DNA of 64,000 nt from Aurelia coerulea (lineage: Eukaryota > Cnidaria > Scyphozoa > Semaeostomeae > Ulmaridae), in contig CM076948.1 in the NCBI GenBank assembly GCA_039566865.1, positions 21,153,001-21,217,000 of the forward strand, in the 5' to 3' direction. Every line of letters starts with the position of its first letter. Positions within the stretch are counted from its first letter, which is position 1. The notes below the pieces were generated by a model. It did no database searches. It was not told the DNA's origin and worked only from the letters and a program-made list of their open reading frames with translations. The translations under genes and the position numbers were made by a program. Of the stretch, positions 48,201-53,404 are shown piece after piece.

Positions 48201-51200
48201 TTCATTTCTTCCTTTATTGCGTGATCGATCAACAAAGTTTTGGCGGTAAAATGATTGGTTTCCAGTCCCTGAAATGGCTGCATAACGGCTGAACTGTTTT
48301 GGGGTCGAAGGGTTAACGGTCAAATTTGACGCCATTTTGTTTCAGCTGTCCGTATACTTTCGTGACGGGAGATGATTGAGTTGAAGCGATTAGGAAATAA
48401 TCAGTTGCTGAATTGAATTGAGTTGAATGCTCAATTGCAGTTGGAGCTTGAGGAATAGACCTTTTAGCTATTCTGAAAGGAATCAGAATCGAACGATATT
48501 TTGCTGTATTTTGTAGAATTTTCGAATGTGCACAATAGTGATAGAAGCTCTAACGCCACTCGATCGAACCTCGCGTATAAAAATGTATAAAACTAACGCT
48601 CGATCCAGGCTCTTTTGTAGAATAGCTAAAAGGTCTATTGTATTAGAGGTTGTGCTATTTTTAGAGTAAATGCTAGATTTGTGAATATAAAGGCAGTGAT
48701 GTCTAGCAGGATCTATTGACCAAATTCTCTTCAAAATATAAATGCTTCTCTTTCTTAGTACTCAATGCAACCATAAATATATAAGTATAAACTGTATAAA
48801 AGAAGTTCGGATGCAAAAAAGACAAGATATTTAGCACACTGAGGCCTTTCTGACTTGTGTCTTCATCAGAGTGTGACTTACAAAACTAAAATGATTCTAA
48901 AGTTACGTTATGGGTATACATATACTGTGATTCAATTAACAGATGGATTAACAATTTCCTGAAAAAATGTTTTCTAAGTTTTTACAGGAAATTGTTAATC
49001 CATCTGTTAATTGAATCACAGTATATGTATACCCATAACGTATCTTTAGAATCATTTTAGTTTTGTAAGTCACACTCTGATGAAGACACAAGTCAGAAAG
49101 GCCTCAGTGTGCTAAATATCTTGTCTTTTTTGCATCCGAACTTCTTTTATACAGTTTATTCGTAGAACTCTCTACCAATATATAAGTATAAATGGATCTA
49201 TGATAGCGTAGGTTCCAAATTTTTAACTAGGCGTAAAAATGTGGGTGTAAAATTCAAAGACCTATTTCTTCTCATTGGATGACTTGAATGAAACTTTAGA
49301 TATTTATCTATAGTTCTACCGTTGGACTTTCCAGACATTTTAAATATATTTCGAGATTACTGCGTATCTTACATTTCAACTCATTTAAGGATGCGACGTC
49401 ATCAAGTTTCGAAATCATAAACCAGATGAGTGAAAGACTTTTGCTTGATGCCACATTGTAGGCATTCATAACCTATGGGTTTCTTCGAAATTATTTAATG
49501 TTGCGTCAGACAGTTTAGAAATTACGATGGTTTTAAGTTTTTTGAAAATTTTTCTTGAATTCTCGACAAAGAAAGAAAACATTCTAATTCTGAAAATATT
49601 GAAGATTTCAGAAAAGTCCAACGGTAGAATTATAGAGAAATAGCTGAAGTTTCTTTGAAGTCATTCAGTTAAAAGAAATAGGTCACTGAATTTTACACCA
49701 GCCTTTTTAAAGATTTGGAACCTATGCTATCTATGATAGCTTATTCTTGGTGGAAATTCTACCTCGATTTCTGAATATCTATTTCATCTCAAAAGGTGCT
49801 ATTCAGCTATTGATTCCATTCTGGAACATTTTTACTTGTCTTGATTATTTTCAAATTACATATCTTTTATACCGGGTGAGTCAGAAAAAAGAATCCCCGT
49901 TTGAAAGGTCACGGCTCCCTGGATATGAAGACAATGATATCGGCAAATGTATAGTTTAATGGTATTATTATCATTACTATTATCAATTTGTTTTACGTTG
50001 GCAACTTACATAACTAATTCAAAGCTAATTCAAGCCAGCAAATTAAATACAGAAATATATATATATATATACAAGTAAAACTAGTCAATAAAATTACAAA
50101 AGCTCAAATCAAATTACAATGTTCAAATCAAGTTACAAAGTTCATATTAAAAAGGTGTAAAATCATAGAAAGCCGAGTTGAGGAATGTACTGCCTGCAAA
50201 GTCTGCAGTCGCAGCCTTCATTGGTCCAATGTTTGATTTTATTCTTAAATTGATGCACAGAAATTGAATCCTTAATTTCCTGAGGAAGAGAGTGCCAAAT
50301 ACGCAGCCCTCTGTATCAGATTGTTTCAGTACCATGATTAACTGTATGTACCATAGGAAGTAAGAATGTACTGGTATTTCTCCAATTATATGTGAGACTT
50401 CTTTGCAGGAAAATTTCGTCCATAAAACTGGGGTTTAAATTATTAGTAGTTTTAAACATTTCAGTCATTAGCAATTGCCAATTGTACATTTTTCTGATGT
50501 ATTGTTACAGATCTATCTTTTTCTAATAAGGTTTCAAAGCTGGAAGTATAGTCTTTATACGCAATTCGCAAGGCTCTCTCATGCAGCCTATTGATTTTGT
50601 TATTCATCTTTCTGCTATGGAACATCCATACCAAAGGACAGTATTGGAACTGGCTAGTTACAAATGCTCTCATCAAAAGTTTTAATTTATCAGTTCCTAG
50701 ATATGCGGACATGCGTGACAAAGCAAATAGTTTGTTACCAGCCTTTTTACAAATATTGTTTACATGCTTTTCAAAACTGAGATTTGCATCAATCAAAACC
50801 CCTAAAAGTTTCTCCTCTTGTGAATTATTGACGGTACAGTTGCCAATATTTATGCCGACATCTTGATCTGTTTTTTTCACCAAAATCATAAAGTGGCATT
50901 TACCTTCGTTAAGTTTCATGTAATTGTTTGCGAACCATTCGATTATAATTTTGGAGTCATTTTCTAACCTGGAGATTACATTTTCGAGACCCTCATCGCA
51001 CGTATAAATGGTTGTATCATCGGCATAGTTACATATATCTGTCTCTTGAATCGATAACAGAAGGTCATTGACGTAGATATTGAAAAAGAGAGGTCCAAGG
51101 ACGGATCCTTGGGGAACACCAAGCTGAAAATGTTCTAATCTACTATGAAATTTACCTGACTGAAATCGGCCACTCTATTCTGAAATTATGAGGGATTTTC

Positions 51201-53168
51201 TCCAGAAAGCCTCTTTAAAAAACCTTCATAACGTGCCCAAAATCATGAACAGATTTCCCTAACATTTCTGCCTTACAATGGCCTTACAGCAATGACTGGT
51301 GAACGCTTTAGCACGTGCTATCCTCTTGGGAGGATGAACAAGTCCGCCCCCCTGGTATTGATGACCTATTCAGGGGGATTCCATTCTCCCAAGAGGACAC
51401 AATACATGAATTTATGTTAGTGTCATCAGTTTTAGGAAGGAAAATGTGCTGATTGTTTTCATTCGTTTTTGCAGGTTTTTTGAAGGGACATTCTGCAGAA
51501 AATCACCCATATCCACGGGAAGGAATGGCCGATTAAGGCCGGGTAAATTACTGAACCTAATTGAACATATTGGGAATAAAACAAGACATTTTTCAATACT
51601 ATTGCTTTGATATTCATGGAGCAGTGGCCTTCCAAGCGGGGCTTCTTTTTTCTGACTCACCCGGTATTTCAGCTAATTTTGAGGTTGTGATATAATCAAA
51701 TTTCTAAATCGTAAAGTAGACAAAAGAGAGACTTGTATTTTCTAATATATGGTAAGCATTCCTGAAAAGTGATTTTCTACTGGGTGAGTAAAATAACACT
51801 CCGGAAAAAAGTCCCCATGGTAGTCCTGTTCAAATTTTAAAATCCATGTGACACGTCCAATATCGAACAACATACTGGCCAATATTTTTGCATTAATATC
51901 CAGAGAGTGGTGGTCTTTCAAACATGGATTATTGACATGTTTTACTCACCAAGGATAAATTTCACCATTTCTCTACTATACTATTATTTCAAACCTTTCA
52001 TGAAACAAAACTGATCAGTTTCAAAGATTTGACGTCTGCTGTCCCAATGGTTCAAAAGGTTCAAAAGATTTGACGTCAACATTTATCAACTTACCAACAC
52101 ATTCGTATCCAGCTAAAGTCTGGCATGTTTCATTGCATTGAAATCCGGCGTTGCATGTAACCAGACGACATCGTGGACCAGTCTGAAGGACGAAGGAGAG
52201 ATACTTGAGGACCAAATGAATAAAAGACCATTTGGCGATACAAAAACATTTAGAAACAGACAACTGAAGCATCGAAGTAAAGCCTAAAACCTTGCTAAGA
52301 TCTTTGCTTATTGATGTCAGAAAAACTGACTGGAAACACCATATTTTTTAGAATAAAATGCAATAACTTAACGGAGCGTTTCGGACGAATACCGATTGAT
52401 TGGGGGTGGGGGGGGGATGGGATACCTGGGGTTCCTTCTTCATCGAATGTGACTTACGCAGTATGATGAACCCTGATTTATATGTATCATTTGCCACTTA
52501 AAAATATTTACAAGTTTATAATATAGAAATAGATACAATACAATATAATAGGTTAAAAACGTAAAGGAAAAACACCTCTAATTACAGTGGCAGGGATAGC
52601 ATAAAAAGGTCAAGACGACCTTAATTCTATAATGAATGATCGTAGCAAGGGAAGTTAATGCATTACTGTTTGAGCTGCACCCGTATTTGAAATAAATCTA
52701 CTTTCTACTGTACCATATTTGAGTTTGTGTTAGATAAACAAATGGCAGCTTTAGGGAATACTGAAATTGTTTAAATTTACTTACTTGAATGACTGGCTCA
52801 TAATGTATCCAACCATTTTCATCTGACAATTTCACGCCTGATGATGTCCTATTAACATCCAATAATTCACAATTTTTCTCTTCTTCATTCGCAAAATTCT
52901 TTTTGTAATTTGTAGATACACATCTCTCATTCTTCACACATTTTATCGTACAACGGGAAAGACTTTTTTCATGTAATTGTAATATGATATTAGAAGCAGT
53001 TGCAGTAAGTTTCTTATTGCGATCAGTTGCTTTCATGAGGGTATCTTTTCGACATTCTGATCTGTGTATATCTATCACGCTTGCTGCCTCCGTTAAACTT
53101 GTGTATAAATAAATTATACAGGAACAAACTGATATATAAATCTGCAATGTAAGGGAACGTAATTTCAT
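14906..53168 (-). CDS. Secreted PAN-EGF(n)-fibrinogen-like protein, 18-exon gene model
   Basis: Eighteen coding exons, each bounded by AG/GT sites, run 53168-52785, 52182-52095, 47278-47165, ten EGF exons from 41297 to 34406, 31422-31348, 26384-26274, 19203-19097, 18634-18339 and 15239-14906. All junction phases agree and the total is 2,649 bases (882 residues plus stop). The order is signal peptide (about 1-28), PAN/apple (about 35-125), Cys-rich linker (129-157), EGF (158-195), ten near-identical cbEGF modules (196-575), half EGF (576-600), EGF (601-637) and fibrinogen-like domain (638-882). There is no membrane segment after the signal, so secretion or matrix deposition is inferred. Fibrinogen-like ends usually bind glycans or proteins, and EGF tandems form calcium-stiffened rods. 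The layout recalls coral skeletal-matrix or lectin-like proteins, but that is recollection, not a match. 5' UTR exons and the promoter were not identified. Confidence 0.82.
15496..15894. mobile_element. Inverted-repeat MITE
   Basis: CAGTAGAAACCCGCACAAAA / TTTTATGCGGGTTTCTACTG ends, with AGGTTCTTA motifs repeated inside. It lies just upstream of exon 18. No clear target duplication. Confidence 0.7.
15960..16380. repeat. GGATC(C/A)GAT-rich segment, probable MITE
   Basis: GGATCCGATC, GGATACGATCC, GGATTCGATC, GATCGGATC and related motifs recur on both strands, with similar pieces at 3420-3470. No termini were resolved. 16400-16740 shows nothing recognisable. Confidence 0.4.
16745..18283 (-). mobile_element. 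LINE remnant in the intron between exons 17 and 18
   Basis: Minus-strand frames read [15 protein letters not shown] (near 18010), VAPIFKAG...NYYRPISVL (near 17830), [10 protein letters not shown] (near 17350) and [15 protein letters not shown] (17240). This is the non-LTR reverse-transcriptase order with several frameshifts. It sits in the same orientation as the host gene. Confidence 0.85.
18339..18634 (-). CDS. Exon 17: fibrinogen-like domain, middle
   Basis: This 296-base exon begins in phase 0 ([16 protein letters not shown]) and ends AG|GTAAAT. The Y-C-x-M...GGWT(L/V) core is diagnostic of fibrinogen-related domains. The following stretch ([13 protein letters not shown], then about 60 residues to YGNF) differs from vertebrate fibrinogen and matches the cnidarian-type variant I recognise. 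A LINE remnant begins about 55 bases past the donor. Confidence 0.88.
18747..18975. mobile_element. MITE with GACTGCGTTCACACGATG ends
   Basis: The left end GACTGCGTTCACACGATG is inverted at the right as CATCGTCTGAATGCAGTC. Arms of about 40 bases include GGCACATTTTGAA. It is located just over 100 bases before exon 17. Confidence 0.75.
19010..19085. repeat. GATT/GATA-type simple repeat
   Basis: Imperfect (GATT)n and (ATAG)n run directly after the donor of exon 16. Confidence 0.7.
19097..19203 (-). CDS. Exon 16: start of fibrinogen-like domain
   Basis: The exon starts in phase 1 after TTCTTCCAAG and ends in phase 0 at AAT|GTGAGT. It encodes the opening of the fibrinogen-like fold, including TSCKQLYGD and TDGVYTLW, the counterpart of the usual S-C-x-x-(L/I)...DGVY(W/T)(I/L) opening. 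The choice among nearby AG acceptors is fixed by phase agreement with exon 15. Confidence 0.8.
19466..20162. mobile_element. TTAA-flanked element 1 of a fused pair
   Basis: AGTTAGTTGACGGAGCTAAA / inverted TATCTCCGTCAACTAACT ends lie between TTAA at 19462-19465 and TTAA at 20163-20166. TTAA duplication is the hallmark of piggyBac-type transposition. Non-coding. Confidence 0.82.
20167..21575. mobile_element. TTAA-flanked element 2, sharing the middle TTAA
   Basis: It has the same ends as element 1 and the same first (about 165) and last (about 300) bases, but a different interior. The left flank TTAA (20163-20166) is the right flank of element 1. The right TTAA is at 21576-21579. Confidence 0.82.
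20334..21264. mobile_element. 931-base insert with identical 234-base inverted arms
   Basis: 20334-20567 and 21031-21264 are reverse complements with no difference that I could find (GCATAGCCGTCAAATC... / ...GATTTGACGGCTATGC). It occupies the interior of element 2. Its origin as a separate insertion or the element's own core is unresolved. No target duplication seen. Confidence 0.75.
23210..23535. other. Insert in the LINE reverse transcriptase
   Basis: Reverse-transcriptase homology stops near 23215 and resumes near 23535. The interval has short inverted pieces (CCATCCATAGTGAA at 23434 and TTCACTATGGATGG at 23470) and poly-A/T edges. Unclassified. Confidence 0.5.
24588..25476. mobile_element. 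piggyBac-like MITE A
   Basis: TTAA (24584-24587) | CCCTATTCTACATGGGG ... CCCATGTAGAATAGGG | TTAA (25477-25480). G/C runs follow each end, and TGACGTCAT motifs lie inside. It splits the endonuclease part of the LINE. Confidence 0.88.
26274..26384 (-). CDS. Exon 15: EGF-like module next to the fibrinogen-like domain
   Basis: This 111-base phase 1-1 exon begins after TTCCAACAG and ends at AGTT|GTAAGT. It encodes [26 protein letters not shown] with six cysteines. It lacks the acidic D-E-C start and the Asp in the third loop, so it is probably a non-calcium EGF. It sits directly before the fibrinogen-like exons, the usual hinge position. Confidence 0.82.
26437..26644. mobile_element. TA-flanked MITE
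   Basis: TTTAGGTAGTTTCAT / ATGAAACTACCTAAA ends between TA pairs. Arms of about 90 bases include TTGATAACCATAATT. It lies 50 bases upstream of exon 15. Confidence 0.78.
26690..26780. repeat. AATC simple repeat
   Basis: Imperfect (AATC)n/(CAAT)n tract. Confidence 0.65.
26780..27475 (+). mobile_element. LINE C-terminal fragment
   Basis: The plus strand encodes [13 protein letters not shown]...WNKLDTEIR, then [29 protein letters not shown] and HKTGRFV. It is the same Cys/His tail family as the LINE at 21.6-25.9 kb, in the opposite orientation, with stops between blocks. Confidence 0.85.
27476..28080 (+). other. Unrecognised segment with a 152-residue frame
   Basis: A frame at 27621-28079 contains [16 protein letters not shown] directly followed by GTAAGT at 27700, so an exon end is possible there. 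The rest shows no known motif. It could be part of a transposon. No function assigned. Confidence 0.25.
28081..28975. other. Unassigned intronic spacer
   Basis: AT-rich with no recognised coding or repeat structure. Confidence 0.4.
28978..29368. repeat. AGAGGGGGCTTATTA repeat cluster
   Basis: AGAGGGGGGCTTA(T/A)TA-type 15-18 base motifs occur about eight times at 29030-29065 and 29260-29360. GCCCCCAGGAGGCC stands at the left edge. Probably the subterminal repeats of a non-autonomous element. Confidence 0.6.
29369..29959. other. Unassigned intronic spacer
   Basis: Only short frames. A TATATATATA tract at about 29765. No gene recognised. Confidence 0.4.
29960..30205 (+). mobile_element. LINE 3' tail fragment
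   Basis: TATGGTGATAAAGACCC...GATAAGAATATACTCAAACG matches the [15 protein letters not shown] tail of the 27.3-kb LINE fragment, followed by the AATCGTCCTTGTAG-type 3' sequence. Confidence 0.65.
30211..30805. mobile_element. Inverted-repeat element
   Basis: Imperfect ends CAGGGGGTCCC.../...GGGGCACCATG. Inverted arms include CAAATTTGCCTGATGACTGA (30384) and TTTCAGTCATCAGGCAAATT (30614). A TA precedes the left end only. Confidence 0.65.
31128..31208 (-). ncRNA. tRNA-derived SINE head or tRNA pseudogene
   Basis: The minus strand reads TTAGTGGTCTTGCACTTGA (A-box-like), then GGTTCAATTCCC (B-box-like) at normal tRNA spacing. The acceptor stem does not pair, so it is not a working tRNA. Confidence 0.5.
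31348..31422 (-). CDS. Exon 14: half-length EGF module with four cysteines
   Basis: This 75-base exon follows a TTTAAG acceptor and ends at C|GTGAGT. It keeps phase 1-1 and encodes 25 residues: D-I-D-E-C, QPC, ATC and [10 protein letters not shown]. It stops right after cysteine 4, so the C5-C6 loop of an EGF fold is missing. No exon supplying the rest was seen before the next EGF at 26384. Either the module is shortened but frame-preserving, or the exon is decayed and skipped; skipping would also keep the frame. Confidence 0.6.
31541..32697. mobile_element. TTAA-flanked element with about 450-base inverted arms
   Basis: GGTAACTTTGCTTTCC / GGAAAGCAGAGTTACC ends are flanked by TTAA at 31537-31540 and 32698-32701. 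Arms are about 31541-31995 and 32237-32697, with ATCGCAATGTTTCCGTCAA in both. Non-coding. Confidence 0.82.
32702..33994. mobile_element. piggyBac-like MITE B, sharing TTAA with its neighbour
   Basis: CCCTATTCTACCCGGG / CCCGGGTACAATAGGG ends match MITE A. The left TTAA (32698-32701) is also the right flank of the 31541 element; the right TTAA is at 33995-33998. The TGACGTCAT pair inside is shared with MITE A. Confidence 0.85.
32988..33551. mobile_element. TTAA-flanked MITE nested in piggyBac-like MITE B
   Basis: TTAA (32984-32987) | AGGGGCATTCC ... GGAATGCCCCT | TTAA (33552-33555). It contains only short unrecognised frames. Confidence 0.78.
34061..34340 (+). mobile_element. tRNA-derived SINE
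   Basis: TGTGGCGCAGTGGTGTAATC (A box) and GGCTCGATCCC (B box) about 50 bases apart, followed by a tRNA-unrelated body containing GTGGACTCGATTAGGCCC and an AT-rich tail. RNA polymerase III promoter layout. Confidence 0.6.
34406..34519 (-). CDS. Exon 13: array-type cbEGF module separated from the array
   Basis: 114-base phase 1-1 exon nearly identical to the array units, with G-F-V-G in place of G-Y-V-G. It is probably the edge copy of the same expansion, separated from the rest by the 2-kb element. Confidence 0.87.
34696..36675. mobile_element. 2-kb inverted-repeat element between EGF exons 12 and 13
   Basis: Ends CTCACGAAATAGTCCCAGTT and (inverted) AAGTGGGACTATCTCGTGAG. CAA/GTT microsatellites follow each end. 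Arms pair 34696-35290 with about 36100-36675, including GTCGTAGTTAT and CCATGAGTCGTAG blocks. The core at 35590-35700 (GCAAACAAGGAGACTAGTTA) also appears in every array intron. Confidence 0.75.
36829..36942 (-). CDS. Exon 12: array cbEGF module, unit 9 (3'-most tandem unit)
   Basis: 114-base phase 1-1 exon with one silent change (AGC for AGT serine) and the E-T ending. The following intron is about 2.3 kb rather than 0.43 kb because it holds the inverted-repeat element at 34696-36675. Confidence 0.88.
37374..37487 (-). CDS. Exon 11: array cbEGF module, unit 8
   Basis: 114-base phase 1-1 array exon with the consensus sequence and E-T ending. It is spaced 545-546 bases from its neighbours. Confidence 0.88.
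37920..38033 (-). CDS. Exon 10: array cbEGF module, unit 7
   Basis: 114-base phase 1-1 array exon with the consensus sequence and Q-T ending. All six cysteines are present. Confidence 0.88.
38461..38574 (-). CDS. Exon 9: array cbEGF module, unit 6
   Basis: 114-base phase 1-1 array exon with the consensus sequence and E-T ending. It lies exactly 541 bases from both neighbouring exons. Confidence 0.88.
39002..39115 (-). CDS. Exon 8: array cbEGF module, unit 5
   Basis: 114-base phase 1-1 array exon with the E-T ending and the same silent lysine codon as unit 4. It has no amino-acid change relative to the consensus module. Confidence 0.88.
39543..39656 (-). CDS. Exon 7: array cbEGF module, unit 4
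   Basis: 114-base phase 1-1 array exon with the consensus module, E-T ending and a silent AAG lysine codon shared with the next unit. The shared silent change suggests that these two are neighbouring duplicates. Confidence 0.88.
40089..40202 (-). CDS. Exon 6: array cbEGF module, unit 3
   Basis: 114-base phase 1-1 array exon. The first loop reads C-N-S-N instead of C-S-S-N, and it has the Q-T ending. All cysteines and calcium-binding positions are kept. Confidence 0.88.
40643..40756 (-). CDS. Exon 5: array cbEGF module, unit 2
   Basis: 114-base phase 1-1 array exon. It differs from the consensus module at Y-K-C instead of Y-T-C, with a few silent changes. It carries the E-T form of the C-terminal Q/E-T variation and keeps all six cysteines. 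Confidence 0.88.
41184..41297 (-). CDS. Exon 4: array cbEGF module, unit 1
   Basis: 114-base phase 1-1 exon in the tandem array, with N-F-D-E-C (N completed across the splice), [19 protein letters not shown] and AAGYVG. The distinctive change is that the usual T-H-C before the last cysteine reads T-L-C. The unit next to it on the upstream side of the gene is interrupted by the element starting at 41557. Confidence 0.88.
41880..44106. mobile_element. hAT-type element nested in the 5.3-kb element
   Basis: CAGGGCTGGAAAAAGTGC / ATGCTTTCCAGCCCTG ends are flanked by exact CTCTTAGG (41872-41879, 44107-44114). CAGGG ends and 8-base duplication are classic hAT features. Short frames inside show no recognisable transposase or BED finger, so it is non-autonomous or decayed. 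Confidence 0.88.
44238..44500. repeat. GACCCACAA(T/C) minisatellite, 10-base period
   Basis: GACCCACAAT, GATCCACAAC and GACCTACACAA variants run for about 26 copies. It is the left subterminal block of the 5.3-kb element. Confidence 0.85.
44516..44795. mobile_element. TA-flanked MITE
   Basis: CTCTCGAGTACCGAATAA / TTATTCGGTACTCGAGAG ends between TA (44514-44515 and 44796-44797). The interior is G-rich on one side. Confidence 0.85.
45020..46160 (-). mobile_element. LINE 3' half, frame intact over 324 residues
   Basis: The minus-strand frame 46131-45157 reads [73 protein letters not shown] and ends CKCSICC. It is the C-terminal half of a jockey/CR1-like reverse transcriptase. 5'-truncated, but uninterrupted and so relatively young. 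Confidence 0.92.
46610..46765. repeat. GTTGTGGATCATT minisatellite, inverted partner of 44238
   Basis: GGATCATTGTGGATCATTGT-type 10-base repeats form the reverse-complement counterpart of the left block. Confidence 0.85.
47165..47278 (-). CDS. Exon 3: calcium-binding EGF-like module (divergent copy)
   Basis: A symmetrical 1-1 phase exon of 114 bases encoding 38 residues with all six EGF cysteines. It begins D-V-N-E-C (the D is completed by exon 2) and includes [19 protein letters not shown] and PGYTRTNC. The C-x-D-x4-Y-x-C-x-C spacing fits the beta-hydroxylation/calcium-binding consensus. It has the same length and phase as the array exons but is clearly more diverged. An inverted-repeat element begins only 28 bases upstream of its acceptor. 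Confidence 0.85.
47307..48369. mobile_element. Inverted-repeat element with 178-base arms next to exon 3
   Basis: CCCGTCACGAAAGTATCCGG / inverted TACTTTCGTGACGGG. Arms 47307-47484 and 48192-48369 are about 90% alike. A hydrophobic 127-residue frame inside (47908-47525, minus) has no recognised family. No clear target duplication. Confidence 0.78.
48454..48639. mobile_element. Small inverted-repeat MITE
   Basis: AATAGACCTTTTAGCTATTC / inverted GAATAGCTAAAAGGTCTATT ends, 186 bases long, in the intron between exons 2 and 3. Confidence 0.72.
48792..49176. mobile_element. Fold-back element with 16-base target duplication, possible Penelope type
   Basis: Near-perfect arms (48791-48963 and 48983-49155) and a 21-base unpaired tail are flanked by exact AATATATAAGTATAAA (48776-48791, 49177-49192). 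The right arm has CTGATGA (49077-49083), a GAC/GTC stem and GAAA (49096-49099), which resembles a hammerhead core. The left arm holds the same on the minus strand. Confidence 0.72.
49202..49735. mobile_element. Dispersed inverted-repeat element
   Basis: GATAGCGTAGGTTCCAAAT / inverted ATTTGGAACCTATGCTATC ends. Inner blocks include TTCTACCGTTGGACTTT and AAGTCCAACGGTAGAA. A second copy runs off the window at 63500-64000. Confidence 0.8.
49872..51664. mobile_element. Tc1/mariner-like element hosting a LINE
   Basis: TA | CCGGGTGAGTCAGAAAAAAG ... CTTTTTTCTGACTCACCCGG | TA. It is the same family as 57113-58102. No transposase remains. Confidence 0.87.
49962..51128 (-). mobile_element. LINE 3' fragment inside the Tc1-like element
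   Basis: Minus strand: [62 protein letters not shown]. The tail at 49962-49985 is an ATT/ATC microsatellite. The matching site at about 57590 lacks the insert. 50155-50450 is the decayed C-terminal/3' part. Confidence 0.9.
51665..52094. other. Unassigned intronic spacer before exon 2
   Basis: 51780-51960 has GGGTGAGTAAAATAACACTC / inverted GTTTTACTCACC-like ends, so possibly a short Tc1-like MITE. Otherwise nothing recognised. Confidence 0.4.
52095..52182 (-). CDS. Exon 2: short Cys-rich linker
   Basis: The 88-base exon starts after a pyrimidine-rich ...CCTTCAG acceptor in phase 0 and ends in phase 1 at G|GTAAGT. It encodes about 29 residues with five cysteines (PRC, VTC, FQC, ETC, YEC). 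It resembles a partial or atypical EGF-like module, but I do not assign a family. Its last base completes the Asp codon of the next exon, so the calcium-binding D-V-N-E-C motif of the first EGF is built across the splice junction. Confidence 0.7.
52183..52784. other. Intron between exons 1 and 2
   Basis: AT-rich with a G tract at about 52400-52418. No repeat family recognised. Confidence 0.5.
52785..53168 (-). CDS. Exon 1: signal peptide and PAN/apple domain
   Basis: This exon encodes 128 residues and ends in phase 0 at a CAA|GTAAGT donor. Residues 1-28 are a hydrophobic signal peptide with a likely cleavage near TEA|AS. Cysteines at 39, 73, 77, 83 and 100 follow the PAN/apple pattern (C-x3-C-x5-C, then C-E-L), a disulfide fold that binds proteins or carbohydrates. 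An N-glycosylation sequon NRT lies at about 106-108. The ATG at 53168 is chosen because it opens directly into the signal peptide. A stop-free extension upstream was not seen, and further non-coding 5' exons are possible. Confidence 0.8.
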
Positions 53169-53231
53169 TTTGAATTAAAGGTAAGCTTTTCGTTTGATCT
53201 TTGTTTCCTGTCTGTGAAGTGTTAATCTTTC

Positions 53232-53396
53232 TCAAGAATCACAACAAGGCAATATGTAAAGACAGCTCAATTCATCTTTTTTAAGAATCACAACAAGGCA
53301 TTATGTAAAGACAGCCCAATTCATCTTTTTTAAGAATCACAACAAAGGCATTATGTCAAGACAGCCCAATTAATTATTCTCAAGCATCAAAACAAG
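53232..53396. repeat. 50-base minisatellite, left part (about 3.3 units)
   Basis: Units of TTCATCTTTTTTAAGAATCA plus CAACAAGGCATTATGTCAAG plus ACAGCCCAA. It continues at 56774-57107 and is separated by the insertion between. Confidence 0.88.
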
Positions 53397-53404
53397 GTAT
53401 TATA

